In this document: one piece after another, positions 1 through 7,157 of the stretch
Layout: every line of letters begins with the position of its first letter
How positions within the stretch are numbered: the first letter of the stretch is position 1
NCBI GenBank assembly: GCA_030830385.1
Contig: JAURNA010000147.1
Coordinates: 1 to 11,394 of the forward strand
Reading direction: 5' to 3'
Source: Crocinitomicaceae bacterium
GTDB lineage: Bacteria > Bacteroidota > Bacteroidia > Flavobacteriales_D > Crocinitomicaceae
Length of the DNA: 11,394 bases
Notes under the pieces: generated by a model
What the model was told of the DNA's origin: nothing
What the model saw: the letters and a program-made list of their open reading frames with translations, nothing else
The model's database searches: none
Made by a program: the position numbers and the translations under genes

Positions 1-1761
1 CCCGAGCATTTGCTGTTGGTTGTCGAAAATGACTCCTTTCAACGCTCCCGAAACAGGGAAGCGAAACTCTTCCGTTAACTCGTCGATCACAATCTTGTGA
101 ACGTGCTTTCCATCGCTGTCAAACACCGCAACTTCCATTGGGATTTTGTACAACGGCGACAATTCCAGGTTTTGCTTTTGTTCTATGTTCACAATCACCT
201 CGGATCCTACCACCGAATGGTCAAATTGAACGGTTGGATATCCTGATCCAAGGAACCACTGATTAAAGAACCAGTTCAAATCTTCTCCCGAAACTTCCTC
301 AAAAGCCAATCGCAACTGGTGAAATTCTGCGGGTTTGAATTTGTTCGCCTCAAGGTAATTTCTCAATCCTTCGAAAAATGCGTCGTCTCCCAGATAATTA
401 CGCAGCATGTGCAAGATTCGTCCACCTTTGTTGTAGGAATGGCCATCGAACATTTGCTCTTTGTCATCGTAATCGAACCAAATCAAATCGTGATGTCCCT
501 GGAACTGAGCCGACTCATAATACCCATCTGTTTCGATCTCTGCGTAATAGTCCGCCTCGTCGATTCCGTAGCGATATTCATCCCAGAGGTATTGCGAGTA
601 ATTCGCAAAGGATTCATTCAATGGCAGGTTGGACCAGGATTCGCAGGTCACCAAATCTCCAAACCAATGGTGAAAGAGTTCGTGTGCGATTATGGATTGG
701 TCGTTTTCATCCAACAACTCACGGTCGTTTTTGTATACAAAATCACCGAAGATTACTGCTCCTGTATTTTCCATTGCTCCCGAGACGTAATCGCGAACAA
801 CGATTTGGTGATACTTGTCCCAGGGATATTCAACACCTGTCAATTCTGAGAAGAACTTGATCATTCGGGGCGTTTCTCCAAAAATGTCTCTTGCATATGG
901 CTCCCACTCGGGCTCAACATAATAGTGAACATCCATTTTGGATCCATTCGGGCGTACGTAGGTATCCTTGACAACCTTGAACTCACCAACTCCCATCATA
1001 AACAGGTACGGAGCATGTGGCAATGTCTGTTTCCAGTGATCGACACGTTTCCCATCTGCAATCTTTTTGCTGGAAATCAATTTTCCGTTCGAAAGTGTCG
1101 TGTATTTGTCGTCTACTGTGATGAAAATTTCCTGCGTTGTTTTCGCATTTGGCGAGTCGATTGTCGGGAACCAAACCGAGCTGGACTCCGTTTCACCTTG
1201 CGTCCAGATTTGTGGCATCTTATTTGGCTCTTCACCACTCGGATTGATGAAGTAAAGACCTTTTTCGGACGTAATCGCAGCGCTTCCACCTTTCTGGTGA
1301 TCTTCGGGTCGGGCCAGGTAATCAATCACCACTGTGTATTGATCGTTTCTCGAGTAGGTTTTTCCAAGGTGAATTTTGAGAAAATCGTTCTCGTGGGTAT
1401 AATTGAGGTCCTCTCCATCCATTTTCACCGAATGTATCGTCATGGATTTTGCATCCAGAATCAGACTGTCTGTCGCATAGAAATGCGGTTTTGCTGTGAG
1501 GGTCGCAATGCCATTCATTTGTGATTTTTCCCAAATGAAATTCACTTCCAGCCTGGTGTGGATCAAGTCGGTGAGAATCCGCTCTGATCCACGATAAACC
1601 GGTCGTTGCGGTGGGGTAACTTCCTCTTCCCACTCATCCATCTCTTCGTTACTCGTGACTTCAACCGTTTTTTCGACTACCGTAACGGCTTCCTCACTCG
1701 GTTTATTCACACCGCAGGAGGACAGTGCAACCAGCACGCAAAACAATGCAAGTTTTTTCAT
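1..1761 (-). CDS. M1-family zinc aminopeptidase, lipoprotein (C-terminus cut by window edge)
   Basis: Predicted metallopeptidase that removes N-terminal residues from peptides, probably anchored in the envelope. The reading frame runs from ATG at 1761 to the left edge without a stop, giving 587 codons of a protein that is usually longer. The N-terminus is a lipoprotein signal with a lipobox LSSC and lipidated Cys16, followed by a short acidic, proline-containing linker. The M1 signature is complete: the substrate-binding GAMEN motif at residues 328-332, the zinc site HELFH at 360-364 followed by W, and the third zinc ligand Glu383 in NESFANY, exactly 18 residues after the second His. Tyr443 in SYNKGG matches the transition-state tyrosine of the YxKG motif. 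The gene is divergent from the biotin-carrier operon across 107 bases. The family assignment is secure from motifs; the substrate is unknown. The missing part is the C-terminal region. Confidence 0.95.
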   Translation of the reverse strand, partial: MKKLALFCVLVALSSCGVNKPSEEAVTVVEKTVEVTSNEEMDEWEEEVTPPQRPVYRGSERILTDLIHTRLEVNFIWEKSQMNGIATLTAKPHFYATDSLILDAKSMTIHSVKMDGEDLNYTHENDFLKIHLGKTYSRNDQYTVVIDYLARPEDHQKGGSAAITSEKGLYFINPSGEEPNKMPQIWTQGETESSSVWFPTIDSPNAKTTQEIFITVDDKYTTLSNGKLISSKKIADGKRVDHWKQTLPHAPYLFMMGVGEFKVVKDTYVRPNGSKMDVHYYVEPEWEPYARDIFGETPRMIKFFSELTGVEYPWDKYHQIVVRDYVSGAMENTGAVIFGDFVYKNDRELLDENDQSIIAHELFHHWFGDLVTCESWSNLPLNESFANYSQYLWDEYRYGIDEADYYAEIETDGYYESAQFQGHHDLIWFDYDDKEQMFDGHSYNKGGRILHMLRNYLGDDAFFEGLRNYLEANKFKPAEFHQLRLAFEEVSGEDLNWFFNQWFLGSGYPTVQFDHSVVGSEVIVNIEQKQNLELSPLYKIPMEVAVFDSDGKHVHKIVIDELTEEFRFPVSGALKGVIFDNQQQMLG

Positions 1762-1868
1762 AGAATCTGTTTTATGTTGAGCAAACATGGCAAATAAAAT
1801 TCGTTTCCCGTCGAATTATTACAGCATCGGGGCCTGATTCTGTTATTTTTGTCTGAAATACGTGATAA
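1762..1868. promoter_or_regulatory. divergent intergenic region with TAnnTTTG box for the biotin-carrier operon
   Basis: This 107-base gap separates two divergent genes. On the plus strand TATTTTTG at 1844-1851 matches the Bacteroidota -7 consensus TAnnTTTG and ends 17 bases before the ATG at 1869. I see no convincing -33 TTG at the expected distance. On the minus strand TTTATTTG (plus-strand positions 1791-1798) is one mismatch from the consensus and could serve the aminopeptidase gene. Neither start has a clear Shine-Dalgarno sequence, as is usual in this phylum. Confidence 0.5.
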
Positions 1869-2336
1869 ATGGCAAAGGGAAGCTGGTTGATCGATGGTAA
1901 GGAAATCACCGCCCGCACTGGAGCGGATATCCAATGGGAAGACGAGCGTTTTTTCACCCTCACACACCGTGGGCAGGAATTTCATGGTGAGATCGTTGAG
2001 GAACGACTGGAGGACCGTGAGCTCATAGTAAAGATCAATCATCGTGTATTTCACGTGAAAAAGAAAGGATCGCTGGACGAGTTAATTGCAGCGATGGGAT
2101 TGGACAAACCCAAAGTGCACCAACTGAAAGAACTCGAAGCTCCGATGCCGGGGCGTATTGTTTCTGTTGCTGTGGAAATCGGTCAGGAAATTGTTCCCGG
2201 GGATGAAGTTTTGTCACTGGAAGCCATGAAAATGGAAAACGTCCTGAAAGCTGAAGGAACAGGTAGGGTGAAAGAAATCCTGGTTACCACTGACGACGTC
2301 GTTGATAAGGGAGCGGTTCTGATTTCCTTCGAATAG
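1869..2336 (+). CDS. biotin carboxyl carrier protein (biotinyl domain protein)
   Basis: Small carrier protein (155 aa) that holds the biotin prosthetic group of a biotin-dependent carboxylase, shuttling carboxyl groups between carboxylase and transferase active sites in the cytoplasm. The biotinyl domain covers about residues 88-155: it opens with EAPMPG, has the canonical biotinylation motif EAMKMEN, and the acceptor is Lys121, 34 residues from the C-terminus as expected. The first 80 residues are the less conserved N-terminal extension seen in stand-alone Bacteroidota carriers. No biotin carboxylase or carboxyltransferase gene lies in the window, so whether it serves acetyl-CoA, propionyl-CoA or another carboxylase cannot be told here. 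Its stop codon shares one base with the GTG start of the next gene, so the two are probably translationally coupled. Confidence 0.92.
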   Translation: MAKGSWLIDGKEITARTGADIQWEDERFFTLTHRGQEFHGEIVEERLEDRELIVKINHRVFHVKKKGSLDELIAAMGLDKPKVHQLKELEAPMPGRIVSVAVEIGQEIVPGDEVLSLEAMKMENVLKAEGTGRVKEILVTTDDVVDKGAVLISFE

Positions 2337-2872
2337 TGTTTCGAAAACTTCCTTCCGGCACGCTCACAATCGCGTGTATTCATGTTTTGTTTCTCGCCGG
2401 ATACGCACTTCATTTTTCGGCTCAGAGCCGATGGAGCATTGCCTTTTTATCCTTCGTGGCACTTTCACTGTTCGCAGCATACTTTCTGATTCCCGGAAAC
2501 AGCGTCGGCAAAATCCGCATTCAACCTGTTCTTCTGTGCACAATGGGTGCCATATTGACTTTTGTGTTTGGTTATTATCTGGCAATGGGACCTGTTATTT
2601 CCGCTTCAATTGTGGGACTCGGCGCTGCTTTATTTGATGGATTTTCTCGTAAATCATCCACGTTTTCTGCGGAAATATACTGCGGTGCTTTTGTCGGGAT
2701 GTCTGCACCGGATGTATTGGATTTTCCCTTGATCGCCGGCGCCGGAATTATTGCCGGGTTACTCCTGTCGTGGTCTGGAAATGCGTTGAGCGGCTACGGT
2801 GGCAAATTGGGTAGTATTGCATTTGGTGGCGTGATCACAATGGTATTCATCCGATTTTTTGCCGGGCTATGA
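2336..2872 (+). CDS. multi-pass membrane protein of unknown family, paralogue of the next gene
   Basis: I do not recognise this 178-residue protein. It is strongly hydrophobic, with about six or seven candidate membrane segments, roughly residues 10-26, 34-52, 64-84, 87-100, 113-125, 131-146 and 158-176. The start is GTG at 2336-2338, sharing its G with the stop (TAG) of the biotin-carrier gene; the first internal Met is residue 70, so an ATG start would lose two membrane segments. The stop overlaps the next start as ATGA (2869-2872). From about residue 67 onward it aligns by eye with the following protein: GPVISASIVGL (85-95) with GPIRSSALLSL, GAFVGMS (117-123) with GASFVGMT, and GYGGKLGSIA (153-162) with GLGGGLGSAA. 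The first 60 or so residues have no counterpart there. The shared motifs suggest two subunits of one membrane complex. Transport is a guess; no transporter signature is visible to me. Confidence 0.85.
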   Translation: MFRKLPSGTLTIACIHVLFLAGYALHFSAQSRWSIAFLSFVALSLFAAYFLIPGNSVGKIRIQPVLLCTMGAILTFVFGYYLAMGPVISASIVGLGAALFDGFSRKSSTFSAEIYCGAFVGMSAPDVLDFPLIAGAGIIAGLLLSWSGNALSGYGGKLGSIAFGGVITMVFIRFFAGL

Positions 2873-3270
2873 TTTGGATCGTTATCGGAACAGGAACCGC
2901 ATCTGCATTTTTGACGTTTGTAATGAGTCACAACCTGAGGTTAGGACCGATTCGAAGTTCCGCGCTGCTTTCTTTACTCGTTGGACTGTGCATTCATTTC
3001 TGGGGTATGTTGATTGCTGATGAACTCGCTTTTGCTGTGCCGTTGATTACGATCGGAGCTTCGTTTGTTGGCATGACAGGTAAGGAAGTCATCAAAAATC
3101 CACTTTGGATTGGGTGTGCAGGAGGTATATTCTCCGGATTGTGGTTGTGCTCGAATTTCTTTCTGGAGAACGGTTTGGGAGGAGGACTGGGAAGTGCCGC
3201 GTGCTTGTCTGTGCTAACGGTCGTTGGTCTTAGACAAATCGGAGCGAAACTCGAAAGAAAGAAGTCCTAA
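2869..3270 (+). CDS. small multi-pass membrane protein, paralogue of the preceding gene
   Basis: Unrecognised 133-residue hydrophobic protein with about four or five candidate membrane segments (roughly residues 2-19, 29-47, 54-70, 79-97 and 107-122) and a short basic tail, KLERKKS, likely cytoplasmic by the positive-inside rule. The ATG overlaps the upstream stop in an ATGA junction, typical of co-translated partner subunits. It carries the same motifs, in the same order and at similar spacing, as its neighbour: GPIRSSALL at 26-34, GASFVGMT at 63-70 and GLGGGLGSAA at 102-111. It is the shorter member and lacks the N-terminal extension. The pair probably arose by duplication and may form a heteromer. 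Function is unknown; the link to the biotin carrier is by operon position only. Confidence 0.85.
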   Translation: MIWIVIGTGTASAFLTFVMSHNLRLGPIRSSALLSLLVGLCIHFWGMLIADELAFAVPLITIGASFVGMTGKEVIKNPLWIGCAGGIFSGLWLCSNFFLENGLGGGLGSAACLSVLTVVGLRQIGAKLERKKS

Positions 3271-3279
3271 TCAGGGGAA

Positions 3280-3310
3280 AAATCAAGGGGCTCTACTGGC
3301 CCCCGAACTT
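3280..3310. terminator. probable bidirectional terminator between convergent genes
   Basis: The arms GGGGCT (3287-3292) and GGCCCC (3298-3303) form a six-pair stem (one G-T pair) with the five-base loop ctact. On the minus strand the hairpin is followed by TTGATTTTT, a reasonable T-rich tail; on the plus strand CGAACTTTTA follows, which is weaker. It lies 16 bases after the stop at 3270 and immediately beyond the restored stop of the frameshifted minus-strand gene (3311-3313), so it is well placed to end both transcripts. Confidence 0.5.
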
Positions 3311-3507
3311 TTAACTTATTACTGTTTGAGCGAATGCGTTCCGAATAATAACAGGGTATTTGGCCCCAAACTCAGTTATGCACCACTCACGAAATTTTTG
3401 TATCTCCCGGCATCAGTTATCCACTTCATCACTTTGTACAGTTCTTTTTGGAACAGCTCAGCGTCGAAACTGACACCGTGAAGAATTTTTTTGATTAACT
3501 CAAGCAT
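3311..3507 (-). pseudogene. small conserved-looking protein gene, broken by a one-base frameshift
   Basis: On the minus strand an ATG at 3507 opens a 43-codon frame (MLELIKKILHG...) that ends at TAA 3376-3378. It has an amphipathic, protein-like start containing FDAELFQKELYKVMKW. In the -1 frame, open from 3412 down to a stop at 3311-3313, the sequence continues KFREWCITEFGAKY, then PVIIRNAFAQTVIS, equally protein-like and with no start codon of its own. The two frames overlap between 3379 and 3412, which includes a run of five T (3395-3399). One extra T there would give a continuous protein of about 65 residues. The hairpin just beyond the restored stop supports the longer frame as the original gene end. 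I do not know the function; the pattern of aromatic and basic residues with WC resembles short hypothetical proteins of this phylum, but I cannot verify that. It could be a real mutation, a sequencing homopolymer error or, less likely, programmed frameshifting. Confidence 0.55.
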
Positions 3508-3657
3508 ATTCGTAAGACTATGTAGTTTGAATCTAACCTAAATATAGCGATAACTTCGATTCGATAATGTTCAGCACGACCAAAAAAACGTTAAATAAAA
3601 AACATCCCCGCTGGAAGTCGAAGAGAATCAGTTGCTTATCAATTTTATACCCCCGAA
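3508..3657. other. AT-rich intergenic stretch, no gene seen
   Basis: This stretch lies between the start of the small frameshifted gene and the end of the Omp28-type gene. On the minus strand a TATATTTA box (plus-strand 3539-3546) is one mismatch from TAnnTTTG and could be the promoter of the small gene, about 30 bases from its ATG. I found no convincing hairpin terminator for the Omp28 operon, only T-rich runs on the minus strand. Confidence 0.35.
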
Positions 3658-4602
3658 TTATTGCAATTTCTGCTTGATAACCTGATATACCTCTTCGGTT
3701 GTCTCGTCACGAACGTAGATCAACAAGTGCATGTTCGATGCATCGTATTGGTCCGGCAAGGTATAGCTGTAATCATAGTAGAATTTTGCACTTTGCTCAT
3801 GAGCATCGTCTAACTGGCGACCAAATGCTCTTCCATCGATTGTTGCTCTGAGTACATCCCGGTGAACGTAATTGTAGTCCGTGGCATTACCTACTATTTT
3901 CTGAGGTTGAACGATCGAATCTTCGTGCAATTGAACCACGATGTAGAGATTCTCGTGATTGTCGTAAAGCGTTTGATCCAACACGTCTACTTCCGCATGA
4001 ACAAACAAACCGCGGGTGGATGAGAAATAGTTGGCATCAGATTGAATGTTTACTTTCAAATCATTTGCTGCAATCATCAAGTTTGTGGAGTTCGTCCAAT
4101 CAAGAATAGGAGTTACAGGGTACCCGTTTCCATGGTCCACACGGCTGATTGTTCCAAACGGATTTCCTTGAAATGGTGAACCCGCCCAATCTTCACCGAA
4201 ATAGGTTCCAATAGAAAGTCCTTCAGCACAGGTGAAATCATGTGGTTGCATTGCGTCAACCTCCTGGAAATCTCCCAATCCGTTCGGTGAGGTGTGAACC
4301 GTTGAAACGAATACGCGTCCGGGGTTGTCTTCTTCCAATTGCTCTGCATAAGCCGCCGCCGCCGGACAGAATACGCATTTGTGACCTGTAAAATCCTCGA
4401 TTAAAACATTTCGATTTATGTTTGTATTTGCTGTAAACGATGGCCAGTAATTTTGTGCATAATGTACGCTATCACCATTTGGATACAAGGACCAATCAAT
4501 TTCTCCGCTGCCCGTTTTCTCCGGATAGGGATTGTATACCTTATCACAACCCGTAAAACCCAGGGCAAAAGATGCTATGAATAAATAGATAAATCTTTTC
4601 AT
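3658..4602 (-). CDS. Omp28-related thioredoxin-fold lipoprotein
   Basis: Envelope lipoprotein of 314 residues matching the Omp28-related outer membrane family of Bacteroidota. The start chosen is ATG at 4602 because it gives a clean lipoprotein signal with lipobox FTGC and lipidated Cys19; an in-frame ATG at 4680 would add 26 non-signal residues and run into the upstream gene. After a linker, residues about 65-82 read NRNVLIEDFTGHKCVFCPAA, the family hallmark, with a thioredoxin-like CxxC at Cys76 and Cys79. A further cysteine lies at 125 (DFTCAEG). The C-terminal half (about 190-314) is beta-rich, compatible with an Ig-like or lectin-like module. It is the last gene of the operon, 20 bases after the DUF6029 gene. 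The family's biochemical activity is not established; the CxxC suggests redox or chaperone work on surface proteins. Confidence 0.88.
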   Translation of the reverse strand: MKRFIYLFIASFALGFTGCDKVYNPYPEKTGSGEIDWSLYPNGDSVHYAQNYWPSFTANTNINRNVLIEDFTGHKCVFCPAAAAYAEQLEEDNPGRVFVSTVHTSPNGLGDFQEVDAMQPHDFTCAEGLSIGTYFGEDWAGSPFQGNPFGTISRVDHGNGYPVTPILDWTNSTNLMIAANDLKVNIQSDANYFSSTRGLFVHAEVDVLDQTLYDNHENLYIVVQLHEDSIVQPQKIVGNATDYNYVHRDVLRATIDGRAFGRQLDDAHEQSAKFYYDYSYTLPDQYDASNMHLLIYVRDETTEEVYQVIKQKLQ

Positions 4603-4622
4603 CGTGGTATATTTCAGTGTAT

Positions 4623-6296
4623 TCAAAAACTTTGAGTGAATGACAATGTTAATCCGTTGGATGCAGGTACGAATCGGCAAACTCCACCTACGCAGAATAG
4701 GCCCGCACGCTGGCGACCGTATCCAACTGTAACTCGAGTAGCGTCACGTATGTATCCCACAGATGTATAGAAGTAATGCACGCGAAGATTTTCATCGGCA
4801 TTTCCATAATTGTATTGATCCATAATGCTGAAGAACCAATTCGGAGAAATCGTGTATTCGATCAGTGCCGTGGCCCAGTTTCCTTGGTCGTTGATGTTAC
4901 CATCTTTATCGTCAGCGATGAACAGTGCCTGAAGCTCTGTTCTCAATGAATGTTTTTTGTTGATTTTGTATCCGATCTCCGCAACCCCGATATTCGTTTG
5001 AATCAATCCCTTGGCGCCATCCGTTACTTTGGCAACATCGTTGTTGAGGGTAATATTGAAGTAGCTGAATCGCAAATTGAACTTTTTCGAAAACTTTCGA
5101 TAAATGTTCACGTTGACGTCCTGCCAGTACAAACTGTCTGATATATCGAACAATCCACTTGAGTACATGACCCGGGAAGCACTGTCGCCAGCTGAAACCG
5201 GGTTTCGGTTTGGACCGTATGCCACCGAGTAATTCGCGTTGATGGAAGTTCCGTAATTCCCCCCAAGTTTCGATCCGCGTTTAATCGTGTACAAAAGTTC
5301 TCCCTGAAAAGCTGTTTCGCCCACAGGCTGTGTTGCATATGGGTAAAGAGATGCCACGAGATTATAGGTATGTGTCTTGTTCATCGCTGGCAAAAAGTTG
5401 ATGAACACATCTTGAAGGTCTTTTGTTCGATCAGAACGATAACTCATGTTGTCTACCGATTTGGCAGAGAATACAATTCCGAGTCCCTTGCGCGAATATC
5501 CGAAGTTGAATAAGGCTGCGTGACCGTAATTGTATATGTACGCGTTATCCGACGAAGGATCTTGTTCTTTGATGATGTATTCTCCATCGAGGGTAAATTT
5601 TCCATAACGAAGACGTGCTCGTCCTCCATAGGCTCCAACGTTTTCAGGCAGAATCAAATCCTCTCGATCGTCTCTTTGGAATTTACTCATAAACGAACCT
5701 CCAACGGTTACATTGAGCTTGTTCCCTTCCATTTTCTTAATGATGGAATTGAGGTTCATTTCTCCGTCAAAACCGCGTACAATCCCATCTGCGTGAACGA
5801 TTTTGCCCTCCTGAAAAGACAACCGCTGCCTACCGTAGACACCTTTTACTATTACTCCATTGAAAGGACGAATAATCAAGCGACCTCCGTCCATGAGGTT
5901 GTCGTAGCCCAAAGCCCGGTCTTCATACGCACGGAAGATCATGCCCGATCCAAATTGCTCGTAAAAAGATCCGAGCGTAACATCGATGAAATCGTTGGAA
6001 TATCCAAGGTATCTCATGCCAATTCCAGTTCCGTCAAAACGGTTTGGATACCCCTGAATTCGTGGTAGATAGGACTCCAATCGCATTCCGGCTTTGAAAT
6101 TCCCCTGTGTATAAAACACATTCATGTACGTGTTCAAAAGTCCTTTTTCATCCGGCTGATTTGCACCAATCAACGAATCCTCGTTCAAGTATTGAAAAAT
6201 GCTCTCAACATTTCCGGTGATTACTGCTTTATCCTCTTGAGTATATCCATCCGGAGATAATAACCCTGCCACTAAACAAAGTGTCCATTTTTTCAT
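4623..6296 (-). CDS. DUF6029-family predicted outer-membrane beta-barrel
   Basis: Predicted secreted or outer-membrane beta-barrel of 557 residues, of the Bacteroidota family I know as DUF6029; function unknown. The start is set at ATG 6296, giving the signal peptide MKKWTLCLVAGLL...YTQ; a frame-matched ATG at 6317 adds seven residues and a poorer signal. The body is made of alternating polar and aromatic short strands and ends in a terminal Phe (SFTQSF), as many barrels do. Apart from Cys7 in the signal peptide, the only cysteines are Cys535 and Cys540 in GLFCVGGVCR, near the C-terminus, close enough to form one disulfide. The gene lies 37 bases after the TlpA-like gene and 20 before the Omp28-type gene, all on the same strand, so all three are likely one transcript. 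Barrel topology is inferred from composition, not computed. Confidence 0.85.
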   Translation of the reverse strand: MKKWTLCLVAGLLSPDGYTQEDKAVITGNVESIFQYLNEDSLIGANQPDEKGLLNTYMNVFYTQGNFKAGMRLESYLPRIQGYPNRFDGTGIGMRYLGYSNDFIDVTLGSFYEQFGSGMIFRAYEDRALGYDNLMDGGRLIIRPFNGVIVKGVYGRQRLSFQEGKIVHADGIVRGFDGEMNLNSIIKKMEGNKLNVTVGGSFMSKFQRDDREDLILPENVGAYGGRARLRYGKFTLDGEYIIKEQDPSSDNAYIYNYGHAALFNFGYSRKGLGIVFSAKSVDNMSYRSDRTKDLQDVFINFLPAMNKTHTYNLVASLYPYATQPVGETAFQGELLYTIKRGSKLGGNYGTSINANYSVAYGPNRNPVSAGDSASRVMYSSGLFDISDSLYWQDVNVNIYRKFSKKFNLRFSYFNITLNNDVAKVTDGAKGLIQTNIGVAEIGYKINKKHSLRTELQALFIADDKDGNINDQGNWATALIEYTISPNWFFSIMDQYNYGNADENLRVHYFYTSVGYIRDATRVTVGYGRQRAGLFCVGGVCRFVPASNGLTLSFTQSF

Positions 6297-6333
6297 GACG
6301 TTCATCCATTCTAGCAATGTGACTTCGACGGAA

Positions 6334-6864
6334 TTATTGAGTTATTCCAGCAACTTCTTTGATGTGCCCGTACAATATGTCTTCGTCTCCGGAAGCGTAG
6401 TTGTTGTGTGAATATACGATGTTTCCTTCTTCGTCAATAAGGAAAGTATGAGGAACGTTATTCACTCCCATTGCACGTTTAAATTCTTGGTTCGAATCCA
6501 TAAGAACCAGATACTCCCACCCTTTTCCGTTCACATACATGGGAACTGCATTCTTTGTTTTTTCATCATCAATTGAAACGGCGATCAGATTCACGCCTGT
6601 TTCATCCTGCCAATCGATGTAATCATCGTGAATTGTATTCAATTCTCGTTTGCATGGAGAACACCAGGTTGCCCAGAAACTAATTACGACAGGTCCGTCA
6701 AATCCAAGATCGGCAGTATTTACTGTATTACCTTCCATGTCCTTTAGCTTAACTGATGGTAATTTTTTCCCCAATCCCAAACCTTGATGACCTATAGTGT
6801 CAGCTTGTGCGAACGTTCCCAATCCGAAAGCAAGTCCGAGGAAGAGTACTGCTATTTTTCTCAT
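6334..6864 (-). CDS. TlpA/ResA-like thioredoxin-fold protein, exported
   Basis: Envelope thiol-disulfide oxidoreductase of 176 residues. The start at ATG 6864 gives a signal peptide MRKIAVLFLGLAFGLGTFA, probably cleaved near AQA; the in-frame ATG at 6915 would add 17 residues that spoil the signal. The domain follows AhpC-TSA/TlpA order: a substrate-facing strand (VKLKDMEG), then FWATWCSPCKRE with active-site Cys68 and Cys71, the LIAVSIDD strand, and the cis-proline loop NNVPHTFLID with Pro138. There is no long N-terminal domain and no lipobox, so it is probably soluble in the periplasm. Such proteins usually reduce disulfides in cytochrome c or other exported proteins; here the adjacent barrel and Omp28-type genes suggest a dedicated substrate or relay, which is inference. 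It is first in the operon. Confidence 0.92.
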   Translation of the reverse strand: MRKIAVLFLGLAFGLGTFAQADTIGHQGLGLGKKLPSVKLKDMEGNTVNTADLGFDGPVVISFWATWCSPCKRELNTIHDDYIDWQDETGVNLIAVSIDDEKTKNAVPMYVNGKGWEYLVLMDSNQEFKRAMGVNNVPHTFLIDEEGNIVYSHNNYASGDEDILYGHIKEVAGITQ

Positions 6865-6924
6865 AATGTCTAGTCTTAGATTTTTCACACCCGGGCACCG
6901 CAACGTCAGGAACAAGGTCTACAT

Positions 6925-6932
6925 CAAAACTA
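6925..6932 (-). promoter_or_regulatory. TAnnTTTG promoter box for the TlpA-DUF6029-Omp28 operon
   Basis: On the minus strand this reads TAGTTTTG, a full match to the Bacteroidota -7 consensus. It lies 60 bases upstream of the TlpA-like start. A clear -33 TTG is not visible at the usual distance, so strength is uncertain. It is the best candidate for the operon promoter in the 293-base divergent gap; the rest of that gap (6865-7157) contains no gene that I can support. Confidence 0.45.
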
Positions 6933-7101
6933 CGTCATTTTCCGCGGAGAATTGCCCTGAAAATCAGTGTAACTCTTGAAGTCCTAATTAAAGAGATTCG
7001 TTTTGAATGTCATTTTAAACACCTGTATTACTAAGGCTTATACGCAGAAAGTGCGTTGAACTCTTTAAAATTCACAATTTGGTTCAATCCTTACCAACTT
7101 A

Positions 7102-7133
7102 TTGGAATAGTACAAGGTAAATGCGTATATTTG
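7102..7133 (+). promoter_or_regulatory. Bacteroidota-type promoter for the T9SS cargo gene
   Basis: TATATTTG at 7126-7133 matches the -7 consensus TAnnTTTG, and TTG at 7102-7104 lies 21 bases upstream, within the usual range for the -33 element. The gene start follows 24 bases later, leaving a short leader. This is the best two-part promoter in the window. Confidence 0.6.
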
Positions 7134-7157
7134 TCTTGCATTACAAACCATCATACT

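Noticed and set aside
319..1524. Plus-strand open frames at 319-849, 378-860 and 925-1524
   Set aside because: They lie opposite the M1 aminopeptidase, whose frame contains all catalytic motifs, and their translations show no domain or signal peptide.
1869..3270. Reading the biotin carrier operon as a sodium-pumping decarboxylase
   Set aside because: Neither membrane protein shows the size or motifs that I know for the beta subunit of that enzyme, and no alpha subunit is present.
3376..3412. Programmed -1 frameshifting in the small minus-strand gene
   Set aside because: The context TAC AAA AAT TTC lacks a classical X XXY YYZ slippery heptamer, and I found no stimulatory structure nearby; mutation or read error is simpler.
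3224..3481. Plus-strand 85-codon frame after the membrane pair
   Set aside because: It overlaps the end of the second membrane protein gene, crosses the terminator hairpin and is opposite the frameshifted small gene, which explains the sequence better.
5520..6068. Plus-strand open frame of 182 codons
   Set aside because: It lies antisense to the DUF6029 gene, which has a signal peptide and a family-typical C-terminus; no independent evidence supports it.
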